From Adlercreutzia shanghongiae (GTDB lineage Bacteria > Actinomycetota > Coriobacteriia > Coriobacteriales > Eggerthellaceae): a stretch of 64,000 nt of DNA. A program made the translations under genes and the position numbers. Position 1 is the first letter of the stretch. Each line of letters opens with the position of its first letter. Under the pieces are notes generated by a model. It was not told where the DNA came from. It ran no database searches and saw only the letters and a program-made list of their open reading frames with translations. The stretch lies in contig NZ_JAYMFI010000007.1 of assembly GCF_035830635.1 (NCBI RefSeq), forward strand, positions 62,001 through 126,000, read 5' to 3'. Of the stretch, positions 51,138 through 60,138 are shown in pieces.

Positions 51138-53708
51138 GTGGCTCGCACTTCCGGTTCCAAAAACACCAAGGCGCCCTCGAAGAAGGCCTCGGAGAATGTG
51201 TCCAAGAGCGGGACGCGCAAATCGGCCGCTGCCCGCAGCCGCTCGGTGGATGCCGAGCCGCGCATCCTAGACGAGCGCACGCGCCGCGACATCGTGGGCG
51301 TGGGCTTCATTATTTTAGGCATCGTGCTGTTCATCGCCGCGGCAGCTCCGGCCGGGGCCATCGTGACCGATTTCCTGTCGGAGTCGCTCCACGTGGTCTT
51401 TGGCGTGGGCTGCTACATCATGCCGTTCTTCCTTATCGCCATCGGCGGCGCGGTGCTCTACCGTTTGCAATCCGAGCGCATGTCGCTGCGCATCACCGTG
51501 GGCCTGTCGCTCATCTTGGTGGCGCTGCTCGGCATCATCGCCCTGTTCACGCCCACCACGGGCATCGGGCCTGCGGCCCTGTTCGACCGCATAGCGCTCG
51601 TGACCCATGGCGGGTATGTGGGCGCGGCGCTGGCCTGGGTGGGCCTTACGCTGTTCGGCCCGGTCATCTCGGGCATCCTGCTCATCGGAGTGGCTATAGC
51701 CGGCGTCATCATCATCGGCTTTTCCATCTCCGCGTTTCTCGAGAAGGTGCGCGCCCGCTACGACCTCGATGGCGAGGGCCTCGCCTCGCTCGTGCCCGAT
51801 TCTTTGGGCTCGGTGCGCCGCGGCAAGAAGGGCACGCCGCTTTCCACCGTGGCCGACTCGCTGGATATGACAAGCGCGCATCCCCAGGCGCCCACCGCCC
51901 GCATCTCGCTGGGCGAGGAGCCCCGGCGCCGCGGCCGCAGTGCCAACTTCGACGGCGCGGCGGTGACCCGCCAGCTGGGCGGCCAGAACACCGGCACTCT
52001 CGTGCCCATCCAGGCGCCCGACCCGCGCGACGTGGCCGAGGTGGAGGATATCTCGGCAGCCGAGCCCGCCGCCCCCATGACCCGCAAGCTCGGACGCAAG
52101 CGCCATGAGGCCGATAAGGCCGAGCGCACCTCGGCCGAGACGAAACCCGTGCGCAAGAAGACGCCGCCCAAGAAGAAGGCGCCGGCCCAGCCGGTTTCGA
52201 AGGACGGCTTCCAGCTGCCGCCTATGGACCTGCTCTCCACGGGCGGCGGCGCTCGCCGCGGCTCCACCGAGGAGGAGCTGCGCGAGGTGGCCGGCGAGCT
52301 GCAGGGCACCCTTGAGGACTTCGGCGTCATGGCCGAGGTCGTCGGCTGGGTGGAGGGCCCCACCGTCACGCTCTTCAAAGTGGATCTGCCCTCCGGCGTG
52401 CGCGTGAGCAAGGTCACCAACCTCACCGACGACATCGCTCTGGCTCTCGCGGCCCCCGGCGTGCGCATCTTCGCCCCCATCCCCGGCACCAACTATGTGG
52501 GCATCGAGGTGCCCAACCGCAAGCGGCAGATGGTGTATCTGCCCGACGTGCTCGCCTCGGCCGGCCCCGGTCCTCTGCAGGTGGCCATCGGCGAGGACGT
52601 CGAGGGCCACTCCATCGTGCACGACCTCGCGAAAATGCCCCACGTGCTCATCGCCGGCACGACCGGTTCGGGCAAGTCCGTCGAGGTCAACGGCATGATC
52701 ATGTCCATCCTCATGCGGGCGACCCCCGCCGAGGTGCGCTTCATCATGGTCGACCCCAAGCGCGTGGAGTTCGCCCCCTACGAGGGCATTCCGCACCTCT
52801 ACGTTCCCGTGGTCACCGAGTGCCGCGAGGCGTCGAGCGCCCTTTCCTGGGCCGTGGCCGAGATGGAGCGGCGCCTGAAAATGTTCTCGAAATGCGGCGT
52901 GCGCAACATCATCTCCTTCAACGAGAAGGCTCGGGCGGCCCAGGCGGCTGACGAAGCGGCAGCCAAGGCGGGAGAGGAGCCTCCCGAGAACCCCTACGGC
53001 GAGCCCATCCCCTATATCGTCATCGTCATCGACGAGCTTGCCGACCTCATGATGAACGTTGGCAAGGAAGTGGAGTTCTCCATCAGCCGCATCGCCCAGC
53101 TCGCCCGCGCCGCCGGCATCCACCTCATCATCGCCACCCAGCGTCCGTCCACCAACGTGGTCACAGGTCTCATCAAGGCGAACATCACCTGCCGCATCGG
53201 ACTTACCGTGGCCTCCGGCATCGACTCGCGCGTCATCCTGGACTCAACGGGCGCTGAGAACCTCATCGGCCACGGCGATTTGCTCATCGGCATGCCCGAG
53301 TACCCCAAGCCCGTACGCGTTCAGGGTCCCTACGTGTCCGACGAGGAGATCGCCGCCGTGGTGGCCCACCTGAAGGCCCAGGGCGAGCCGGAGTACCACA
53401 GCGAGATCCTGAAGACCAACGTGGTGACCCTCGGCGACTCCTCTCCCGCGGGTGAGGGCGGCTCCGAGGCCGACGACCCGCTTCTGTGGGAGGCTGCCGA
53501 TGTGGTGGTTTCAAGCGATTTGGGCTCTACGAGCAACCTTCAGCGCCGCCTGAAGGTCGGTTACGCCCGAGCTGGACGTATAATGGATCAATTGGAAGAA
53601 AAGGGCATCGTGGGACCGGCTAACGGAAGCCGCCCGCGCGAGGTGCTCGTCGACCAAATGGAACTTGAGACGCTGAAGGCCTTCGAGGCCACAGACAACC
53701 TGGAATAG
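51138..53708 (+). CDS. ftsK: DNA translocase FtsK/SpoIIIE
   Basis: Pumps chromosome DNA at the septum. The 856-residue protein has about four N-terminal membrane helices (about 50-205), a linker with Pro/Lys-rich stretches, and the motor: an alpha/beta region, Walker A AGTTGSGKSVEVNG (506-519), Walker B IVIVIDELADLMM, and a C-terminal winged-helix gamma domain (TSNLQRRLKVGYARAGRIMDQLEEKGIVGPA) that reads KOPS-like sequences. GTG start seven bases after rnj. Vertebrate-type oddities are absent; it looks fully functional. Confidence 0.95.
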   Translation: MARTSGSKNTKAPSKKASENVSKSGTRKSAAARSRSVDAEPRILDERTRRDIVGVGFIILGIVLFIAAAAPAGAIVTDFLSESLHVVFGVGCYIMPFFLIAIGGAVLYRLQSERMSLRITVGLSLILVALLGIIALFTPTTGIGPAALFDRIALVTHGGYVGAALAWVGLTLFGPVISGILLIGVAIAGVIIIGFSISAFLEKVRARYDLDGEGLASLVPDSLGSVRRGKKGTPLSTVADSLDMTSAHPQAPTARISLGEEPRRRGRSANFDGAAVTRQLGGQNTGTLVPIQAPDPRDVAEVEDISAAEPAAPMTRKLGRKRHEADKAERTSAETKPVRKKTPPKKKAPAQPVSKDGFQLPPMDLLSTGGGARRGSTEEELREVAGELQGTLEDFGVMAEVVGWVEGPTVTLFKVDLPSGVRVSKVTNLTDDIALALAAPGVRIFAPIPGTNYVGIEVPNRKRQMVYLPDVLASAGPGPLQVAIGEDVEGHSIVHDLAKMPHVLIAGTTGSGKSVEVNGMIMSILMRATPAEVRFIMVDPKRVEFAPYEGIPHLYVPVVTECREASSALSWAVAEMERRLKMFSKCGVRNIISFNEKARAAQAADEAAAKAGEEPPENPYGEPIPYIVIVIDELADLMMNVGKEVEFSISRIAQLARAAGIHLIIATQRPSTNVVTGLIKANITCRIGLTVASGIDSRVILDSTGAENLIGHGDLLIGMPEYPKPVRVQGPYVSDEEIAAVVAHLKAQGEPEYHSEILKTNVVTLGDSSPAGEGGSEADDPLLWEAADVVVSSDLGSTSNLQRRLKVGYARAGRIMDQLEEKGIVGPANGSRPREVLVDQMELETLKAFEATDNLE

Positions 53709-53760
53709 CGCCCGCGCCGACCCTCGGGAAGCACGGGATACCGACACGGAGGAGACCAAC

Positions 53761-54891
53761 GTGGCGAGACAGACATCATTCGGCGATATGCTGGCAAGCG
53801 CGCGCGAGCGCAAGGGCATGGATTTGTCCACGGCCGCCCGCAAGCTGCGCATCCGCCCCGACATCCTGCGCGCTATCGAAGAGAGCGATTTCGCTCGCAT
53901 GCCTCCCCGCGGATACACGTCGAACATGGTAGGGGCCTACGCGCGATTGGTGGGGCTCAACCCGACGGAGGTCACCCGGGCCTACCGCGACGAGGCCTAC
54001 CAGTTCGAGACGGGACGCCGCCCGGTCACGGGCCGCGGCGAGCGCGGGCGGGGAGACGGCCGCACCGTGGCGCTTCCCTCCAACCGCGGCGCCTCTTCGC
54101 GCAGCTCCTATCGCGACGACTATTCCAGCGCGGGCCGCACGAGCCGGTCCGGCTACGGGTCGTCCTCCTCGCGCAACGGACGCGCGCCGGCGCCCCAGCC
54201 CCAGTACACGAACCTCGTCCAGGGTCGCCAGGCCCCGGGCATCGTGGCCAATCTGGGCTCTTTTCTGCCCCTGGTCATCATCGGGGCCATCATCGTGGGC
54301 CTGCTCGTGCTCGTCATCGTGCTGGCCTTCGGCAATCGCGCCACTCCAGAAAGCGACGTGCCCACGGTGCCCATCTCCGGTATGCAGAACCCGGCCGGCA
54401 CCGATACGGGCGCCTCTGCGCAAACCGACAGCCAAACCCCGACCCAGCAGCCCGTGGCGCCGACCAGCGCGAAATTCACCTACACGGTCCCCGAGGGCGT
54501 CGAGGCCTATATCGAGGTGTCCCTCGACGGCAAGACCGTGGAGGCCGGCACCGTCACCGGCCCGAAGACCGAGGACTTCAACGTCACCGACTCGCTCAAG
54601 TTCATCCTGTCTGGCGATGAGCCCGAGGCGGTCAAGATCTCCGTTGACGGCAAAGAGGTCGAGGCCAAAGACGAGAACGGCCGCGGCGTCTACACCTATA
54701 CCGTCAACTTCGAGCAAGTGCTCGAGGACTGGAAGCGCGAGAACGGCGTAGCCGGCGCTTCCACAACCGACAACCCGTCCTCCGACGATGGGGGAGAGGA
54801 CGACGCTTCAAGCGGGGAGGGCGCTTCCGACTCATCGGACGATGAGGCGACCGGCAGCTCTTCCGACGAGGACAATTCCGACGAGGCCTAA
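53761..54891 (+). CDS. rodZ: RodZ-like helix-turn-helix membrane protein
   Basis: Cell-shape type protein: an N-terminal Xre-like HTH (TSFGDMLASARERKGMDLSTAARKLRIRPDILRAIEESDFARMPPRGYTSN in content), a Ser/Arg-rich linker, one membrane helix (about 167-190) and an outer beta domain of the DUF4115/RodZ C-terminal kind, then a Ser/Asp-rich tail. RodZ usually joins MreB to the wall machinery; no mreB is in view. In Bacillus the equivalent ymfM also precedes pgsA. 376 residues; GTG start after CGGAGGAGACC. Confidence 0.82.
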   Translation: MARQTSFGDMLASARERKGMDLSTAARKLRIRPDILRAIEESDFARMPPRGYTSNMVGAYARLVGLNPTEVTRAYRDEAYQFETGRRPVTGRGERGRGDGRTVALPSNRGASSRSSYRDDYSSAGRTSRSGYGSSSSRNGRAPAPQPQYTNLVQGRQAPGIVANLGSFLPLVIIGAIIVGLLVLVIVLAFGNRATPESDVPTVPISGMQNPAGTDTGASAQTDSQTPTQQPVAPTSAKFTYTVPEGVEAYIEVSLDGKTVEAGTVTGPKTEDFNVTDSLKFILSGDEPEAVKISVDGKEVEAKDENGRGVYTYTVNFEQVLEDWKRENGVAGASTTDNPSSDDGGEDDASSGEGASDSSDDEATGSSSDEDNSDEA

Positions 54892-54920
54892 GGGCCCCAC
54901 CTAGAAAGGCTGACCATCTT

Positions 54921-55418
54921 ATGGCTAAAGAATCCAGCTTCGATGTCGTGTCCACCGTTGATATGCAGGAGGTGGACAACGCCTTCCAGCAGGCGCGCAA
55001 GGAGCTTTCCCAGCGCTATGACCTGAAGGACTCCGGCGCCGAGCTTTCCCTGGATAAAAACACTGGCACGCTCACGGTGACGGCTCCGGCCGATTTCGTG
55101 GCCTCCCAGGTCATCGACGTTATCGGCAGCAAGCTCATTAAGCGCGGCATCGAGCTTACGGCCGTCAAATGGGGCGACGCCATCGCCTCTTCGGGCGGCG
55201 GCGTGCGCCGCGTGGCCACGGTGGTCAACGGCATCGACAAGGAAACGGCCGGCAAGATAAACAAGGACATCAAGGCCCAGAAGCTCAAGTGCAAGGTGAC
55301 CATCGAGGGCGACAAGCTGCGCGTGAGCTCGCCTTCGCGCGATACGCTCCAGGAGGTCATCGCTTATCTGCGCGGCCAGGATTACGGCCAGCCCCTGCAG
55401 TACGTCAACTACCGCTAG
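54921..55418 (+). CDS. yajQ: YajQ-family cyclic-di-GMP/nucleotide-binding protein
   Basis: A 165-residue protein of two ferredoxin-like folds. SSFDVVSTVDMQEVDNAF, ELSQRYDLKDS and KGIELT-type ELTAVKWGDA are the family pattern. Relatives bind nucleotides or RNA, and one binds cyclic di-GMP; the role here is not known. AGAAAGGC precedes the ATG. rimO begins nine bases later. Confidence 0.93.
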   Translation: MAKESSFDVVSTVDMQEVDNAFQQARKELSQRYDLKDSGAELSLDKNTGTLTVTAPADFVASQVIDVIGSKLIKRGIELTAVKWGDAIASSGGGVRRVATVVNGIDKETAGKINKDIKAQKLKCKVTIEGDKLRVSSPSRDTLQEVIAYLRGQDYGQPLQYVNYR

Positions 55419-55426
55419 GGCATTCC

Positions 55427-56737
55427 GTGAGCACCGCTACCAGCGCTATCGCCGCTCCCGCCGTGTGCCTCATCACCATGGGGTGCGCGAAGAACGAGGT
55501 CGATTCCGCCGCTATGGCGCGGCGTCTTTCTGCGGCGGGCTACCAGATCGTCGAGGATGCGTCTGCGGCCGACGCCGTCATCGTGAACACCTGCTCCTTC
55601 ATCCAGGCGGCCACCGAGGAGAGCATCGATGCCATCTTCGAGGCGGCCGCTCTCCCAAAGGTAGAGGCGGGAGCCGCGCCGCTCATCGTGGCCGGCTGCA
55701 TGCCTGCGCGCTACGGCGAGGATTTGGCCTGCGAGCTCGCCGAGGCGCGCGCCTTTGTGCCCTGCAGCCGCGAGGACGATATCGTGGCCATCGTCGAGGG
55801 CCTTGTAGGGCCCGCCCCTGAGCGAAGCGCCGCTGGGGTCGCGGATACGACCGGTTCGCGCAGCTTCGCCTACGTGAAGATCTCCGATGGCTGCGACCGG
55901 TTCTGCTCCTACTGCACCATTCCCTTCATTCGCGGCCGCTACCACAGCTTCGCCTTCGAGCAGATTGCCGCCGATGTGGCGCGGGAGATCGCCGAGGGCG
56001 CCCATGAGATTGTCCTCATCGCGCAAGATACGGGCCGCTGGGGCGCCGACCTCCCCGAAGGCCGCGACCTCGCATGGCTCGTCGACCAACTGGCAAAGGC
56101 CCATCCCGATACCTGGTTCCGCGTCATGTACCTGCAGCCCGAGGGCATCACCGACGAGCTGCTCGCTGTCATGGCGGCGCGGGAAAACGTCTGCTCGTAC
56201 TTGGACATTCCGCTCCAGCATGTGAGCGCACCGGTTCTGCGCGCCATGAACCGCGCCGGCAGCGCCGAGAAGTTCCGCGGCCTCATCGAGCGCATCGAGG
56301 CCGCCGTGCCCGGCATCACCTTGCGCACGACCCTCATCGCCGGCTTTCCCGGCGAGACCGAAGAGCAGTTCGAAGAGCTGCTCGAATTCGTCTCCGAGGG
56401 GCTGTTCCACTACATCGGCGTCTTTCCCTATTCCCGCGAAGAGGGGACGGCCGCCTTCGATTTGCCCGACCAAGTGGACGAAGACGAGAAAGCGGAGCGG
56501 GCGCAGATCCTGCGCGACGCCGCGGATGCCGCCTGCGGGCCGCGCATCGCCGAGCGCATCGGCCAGACAGCGTCCGTGCTCGTGGAGGGCACCGAAGAGG
56601 ACGGTCAGCTCTTCGGCCGCGCCCAGTGCCAGGCGCCCGACGTGGACGGCGTGACCTACATCCACCATGGCGAGCCCGGCGATATCGTTCAAACCACCAT
56701 CATCGACACGTTGCTCTATGAAATGGAGGGCGACTAG
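55427..56737 (+). CDS. rimO: Ribosomal protein S12 methylthiotransferase
   Basis: Radical SAM enzyme that methylthiolates an aspartate of S12. The 436-residue protein has ITMGCAKNEVDSAAMARRL, VNTCSFIQAATEESIDAI and AGCMPARY (UPF0004 cysteines), the cluster CDRFCSYCTIP, and a C-terminal TRAM domain. MGCAKNEVDS is the RimO signature that separates it from MtaB and MiaB, which are also in this window. GTG start at 55427, nine bases after yajQ; the ribosome-binding sequence is weak. Confidence 0.93.
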   Translation: MSTATSAIAAPAVCLITMGCAKNEVDSAAMARRLSAAGYQIVEDASAADAVIVNTCSFIQAATEESIDAIFEAAALPKVEAGAAPLIVAGCMPARYGEDLACELAEARAFVPCSREDDIVAIVEGLVGPAPERSAAGVADTTGSRSFAYVKISDGCDRFCSYCTIPFIRGRYHSFAFEQIAADVAREIAEGAHEIVLIAQDTGRWGADLPEGRDLAWLVDQLAKAHPDTWFRVMYLQPEGITDELLAVMAARENVCSYLDIPLQHVSAPVLRAMNRAGSAEKFRGLIERIEAAVPGITLRTTLIAGFPGETEEQFEELLEFVSEGLFHYIGVFPYSREEGTAAFDLPDQVDEDEKAERAQILRDAADAACGPRIAERIGQTASVLVEGTEEDGQLFGRAQCQAPDVDGVTYIHHGEPGDIVQTTIIDTLLYEMEGD

Positions 56738-56740
56738 GCC

Positions 56741-57928
56741 ATGACCACCATCCAGCCCACGGCGCCCGACAAGCTCTGGACGCCGGCGAACATCGTCACG
56801 CTCATCCGCATCTGCCTGGTGCCGGTGTTCGTGCTCGCCATCTTGAGTCCCTGGCCCGAATGGGTCGGGCTGCCCGATATCACCATGGAGGCCAAGTGCC
56901 TCATCGCCGCCGGCATCTTCATCCTCATCTCCTGCACCGACTGGCTCGACGGCTATCTGGCCCGCAGTCGCGGAGAGGTGACCGATTTCGGCAAGTTCAT
57001 GGACCCTCTGGCCGATAAGATCTTGGTAACAGCGGCGCTCATCGCCCTGGTAGAGCTCTCGGTGCTGCCCGGCTGGCCGGTGCTCATCATTCTGGCGCGC
57101 GAGTTCATCGTCTCGGGCATCCGCATGGTGGCCGCCAGCAAGGGCACCGTCATCGCGGCCAGCTGGTACGGCAAGGCCAAGACGGTGTTCCAGATCATCG
57201 CCATCGTGCTGTTCTTGCTCAAGGACACACTCACATTCAGCACGGCGGCCGGCGCCTTCACCAACCCCATGTTCGTGCTCTCCTGGGCCGTCATGATCAT
57301 CGCGCTCATCCTCACCATCATGTCCATGCTCGATTACCTCGTTAAAGCGCGCCATCTTCTCAAAGGCGGCTCCGCCCAGCACAGCGCACCGTCCGAGGCG
57401 GAGACGGCAAAGCCGGCGCCCACCGAGGTTGCCGCTCTTCAGAAGGCCATCGACGAGCAGGCGCGCATCGTCGTCGAGCGGGCCGCGGCGCGCCAGCTGA
57501 CCGTGGGCACGGCCGAAAGCCTCACCGGCGGCCTCATCTCCGCCATGCTCACCTCTGTCCCGGGCTCCTCCTCGGCGGTAAGGGGCGGCATCGTGAGCTA
57601 TGCGAACGAGGTGAAAAACGAGGTGCTCGGCGTTTCCAAGGACGTCTTGGCCACTCAAGGGGCGGTCGACGAGCTGGTGGCCCTGCAGATGGCCCGCGGA
57701 GCCCTGCGCGAGATCGGCTGCGATGTGGCCGTCTCTGTCACGGGCATCGCCGGCCCCGGTGGGGCCGAGCCGGACAAGCCCGTGGGCACCGTGTGGATCG
57801 GCTGCGCAACCGCGAGAGAGACCCACGCCAAGCGCTACCAGTTCGAAGGCGGACGGGAAGCGGTGCGCCTTCAGACCGTGCTGACCGCGCTGCGCATCAT
57901 AGACGAGGCCCTTGCTTCTTCGCGCTAG
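56741..57928 (+). CDS. PgsA-CinA fusion: phosphatidylglycerophosphate synthase plus CinA C-terminal (PncC) domain
   Basis: Residues 1 to about 215 are a CDP-alcohol phosphatidyltransferase with several membrane helices and the motif D67-x2-D70-G71-x2-A74-R75-x8-G84-x3-D88-x3-D92; this half should make phosphatidylglycerophosphate. After a short Ala/Pro linker, residues about 235-395 form a CinA C-terminal domain (TVGTAESLTGGLIS, GGIVSYANEVKNEVLGV, VSVTGIAGPGGAEPDKPVGTVWI), which in characterised proteins hydrolyses the amide of nicotinamide mononucleotide. No stop or frameshift separates the parts. In Bacillus these are neighbouring genes pgsA and cinA before recA, so the fusion follows gene order. 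The N-terminal COG1058 half of full CinA is missing. Confidence 0.88.
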   Translation: MTTIQPTAPDKLWTPANIVTLIRICLVPVFVLAILSPWPEWVGLPDITMEAKCLIAAGIFILISCTDWLDGYLARSRGEVTDFGKFMDPLADKILVTAALIALVELSVLPGWPVLIILAREFIVSGIRMVAASKGTVIAASWYGKAKTVFQIIAIVLFLLKDTLTFSTAAGAFTNPMFVLSWAVMIIALILTIMSMLDYLVKARHLLKGGSAQHSAPSEAETAKPAPTEVAALQKAIDEQARIVVERAAARQLTVGTAESLTGGLISAMLTSVPGSSSAVRGGIVSYANEVKNEVLGVSKDVLATQGAVDELVALQMARGALREIGCDVAVSVTGIAGPGGAEPDKPVGTVWIGCATARETHAKRYQFEGGREAVRLQTVLTALRIIDEALASSR

Positions 57929-57967
57929 AGGTGGCGACGGGGCAAACGGGGAGGCCCTCTTGCGACT

Positions 57968-58039
57968 ATCAAGCGCGGGAGAAGCGAATGCGGGGAGGTT
58001 CGCAACGGGAAATCCCCGCGTCATTTCCGCGGTTCTGCG
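57968..58039 (+). repeat. Element shared with the comEA upstream region (copy 2)
   Basis: Bases 57992-58039 match 19283-19330 at 42 of 48 positions; ATCAAGCG lies 24 bases before the core in both. GCGGGGA (57990-57996) can pair with TCCCCGC (58013-58019). It lies about 55 bases before the recA -35 box. Confidence 0.7.
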
Positions 58040-58093
58040 CTCCTAGGCTGATAAAGCGCGCCAACCGAGCATTATATTTATAGAGAATTTCGC

Positions 58094-58121
58094 TTGACGC
58101 GCATACGTTTGTTCGTATAAT
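58094..58121 (+). promoter_or_regulatory. recA promoter with probable LexA site
   Basis: TTGACG (58094-58099), 16-base spacer, TATAAT (58116-58121). The spacer contains CATACGTTTGTTCG (58102-58115), eight of ten fixed positions of the Gram-positive SOS box CGAAC-N4-GTTCG. Confidence 0.7.
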
Positions 58122-58168
58122 AGAGCTAAATAGGCCATTTGTTCGCCTAAGCCAGACAAGGAGAGGTC

Positions 58169-59224
58169 ATGAACGAAGACAAAGAAAAGATGCTTAAACT
58201 CACCACCGACCAAATTGAGTCGAAGTTCGGCAAGGGCTCCATCATGACCTTGGGCGAAGGCGGTGCCGACCTGAACATCGGCGTCATTCCCACCGGTGCT
58301 CTGCCCCTCGATGCCGCGCTCGGCATCGGAGGCGTCCCGCGCGGGCGCATCATCGAGATCTACGGTCCGGAGTCCAGCGGCAAAACCACGCTGGCCCTGC
58401 AGATACTCGCCGAGGCCCAGGCGCTCGGCGGGATCGTCGCCTTCATCGATGCCGAGCATGCCCTCGATCCGGTCTACGCCGCGCGCATCGGCGTCGATAT
58501 CGACGAGGTGCTCATCTCCCAGCCCGATACGGGGGAGCAGGCCCTCGAGATCTGCGATATGCTCGTGCGCAGCGGAGCCATCGATTGCGTCATCGTCGAC
58601 TCGGTGGCAGCACTCGTGCCGCGCGCAGAAATCGAGGGCGAGATGGGCGACACCACCGTCGGCCTTCAGGCCCGCCTTATGTCCCAGGCCCTGCGCAAGC
58701 TCGCCGGTTCGCTCTCTAAATCGAACACCACCTGCATCTTCATCAACCAGCTTCGAGAAAAGATCGGCGTCATGTTCGGCAACCCCGAGACAACCACCGG
58801 CGGCCGCGCGCTCAAGTTCTTCTCCAGCGTCCGCATCGATATCCGCCGCATCGACTCCATCAAGCAGAACGGCGACGTGGTCGGCAACCGCGTGCGCGCC
58901 AAAGTGGTTAAGAACAAGGTGGCCCCTCCCTTCCGCCAGGCAGAGTTCGACCTCATGTACGGCGAGGGCATCTCCCGCGAGGGCTGCATCGTCGACATGG
59001 CCGTGGAATGCGGCGTGGCCAAGAAATCCGGCGCCTGGTACACCTACGGCGAGGAGCGCTTGGGGCAGGGACGCGAGGCCGCCAAGCAGACTCTTAAGGA
59101 GAACCCCGATTTGCGCGAGGAGCTCGAGGGCAAGGTGCGCGAGGCCTACGAGATTCCCATCATCGAACGTCCCGCTGAAAACGAGTCGTTCGCGCCGGCG
59201 CCCAAATCCGGCAAGAAGAAATAG
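58169..59224 (+). CDS. recA: Recombinase RecA
   Basis: Strand-exchange protein and SOS coprotease. The 351-residue protein has Walker A GPESSGKTT (66-74), FIDAEHALDP, Walker B VIVDSVAALVPRAEIEGEMGD in content, L2 NQLREKIGVMFGNPETTTGG and a normal C-terminal domain with a short basic end. AAGGAGAGG precedes the ATG. recX follows six bases on; no intein. Confidence 0.98.
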   Translation: MNEDKEKMLKLTTDQIESKFGKGSIMTLGEGGADLNIGVIPTGALPLDAALGIGGVPRGRIIEIYGPESSGKTTLALQILAEAQALGGIVAFIDAEHALDPVYAARIGVDIDEVLISQPDTGEQALEICDMLVRSGAIDCVIVDSVAALVPRAEIEGEMGDTTVGLQARLMSQALRKLAGSLSKSNTTCIFINQLREKIGVMFGNPETTTGGRALKFFSSVRIDIRRIDSIKQNGDVVGNRVRAKVVKNKVAPPFRQAEFDLMYGEGISREGCIVDMAVECGVAKKSGAWYTYGEERLGQGREAAKQTLKENPDLREELEGKVREAYEIPIIERPAENESFAPAPKSGKKK

Positions 59225-59230
59225 CCGCCC

Positions 59231-59935
59231 ATGCCCGATAAAGCTGCCATACTTGCCTCGCTCAGGGCGGATATCGCCGCCCTCGAGGCTGGGCAGAGCG
59301 CGCCCGACTCCCGAAGCGATCGCTTCTCTTCGCCCGAGCCTCGCGACCAACACGCCCGCACCGTGCTTGCACCAAGCGCATTCGAGTTGGGCAATGGCCG
59401 GATGGGGGAGCGCGCAGGGCACGATGCGGCTTCGGAAAACGAGGGGGCCGCCGATAAAACAGCCGATATGGCCTATCGGAGAATACTGCGCTGGGTGTCC
59501 GTTCGGGAACGCTCGAGCGCCTACCTTCGAGATCGCCTCCTCAAAGACGATTTCGCTCCGGCGGACGTGGAGGAGGCCCTGTCCCGCGCCGCGCGCGTCT
59601 GCATCGTCGACGACCGGCGCTACGCCGACGCCCTTATCCGCATGCGACTTACGGCGGGCAAGGGACTGCGCGATGCCGAGCGGGAAATCGCCGAGCTCGG
59701 CATCGACCCCGCGTCCCTCGATGCCTGGATAGAGCACCACGAGCAAGGGCGCGACTTCGAGGTGCAGCGCGCCCTTACGGCGCTGCGTCGCCGTCCGCCC
59801 CGGGCGAAGCAGGCGCGCGAGGCCGCGTTTCGCCGCCTTGTGAATCAGGGGTTTGCCACCGATATCGCCTCATGCGCCGCCCGCCAGTGGTACGAGGAGC
59901 GCGAGCGGGAAGGCGACTCTCGGGACCATTCATGA
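59231..59935 (+). CDS. recX: Regulatory protein RecX
   Basis: Modulates RecA filaments. The 234-residue protein has the three-helix repeats of RecX (AYRRILRWVSVRERSSAYLRDRLLK, DRRYADALIRMRL, REAAFRRLVNQGF) after about 80 poorly conserved N-terminal residues, which is longer than usual. ATG six bases after recA shows a common transcript and probable SOS control. Confidence 0.88.
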   Translation: MPDKAAILASLRADIAALEAGQSAPDSRSDRFSSPEPRDQHARTVLAPSAFELGNGRMGERAGHDAASENEGAADKTADMAYRRILRWVSVRERSSAYLRDRLLKDDFAPADVEEALSRAARVCIVDDRRYADALIRMRLTAGKGLRDAEREIAELGIDPASLDAWIEHHEQGRDFEVQRALTALRRRPPRAKQAREAAFRRLVNQGFATDIASCAARQWYEEREREGDSRDHS

Positions 59936-60068
59936 CTTTACTCCTTTGCGTCTGTCGAAAGCCACGGCCATACGCTATACTATCCTGCGTGGCTTAAGAG
60001 CATACGGCCCTCAAGGGCATTTAAGATAGAGAATTCCATAGTCCTCGTATCTTTGCGCAACTATGCTC

Positions 60069-60092
60069 ATGCCCGGCCACGGGCATTTTTTA
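60069..60092 (+). terminator. Terminator hairpin in the recX-rny gap
   Basis: ATGCCCG (60069-60075), GCCA, CGGGCAT (60080-60086), then TTTTTAT. TATACT (59976-59981) upstream could be a -10 box, which would put this hairpin inside the rny leader rather than only after recX. Confidence 0.75.
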
Positions 60093-60138
60093 TGACATCG
60101 AATGGGCATGAAAGCCCAGATGAAAGGAGGAAACGGCC

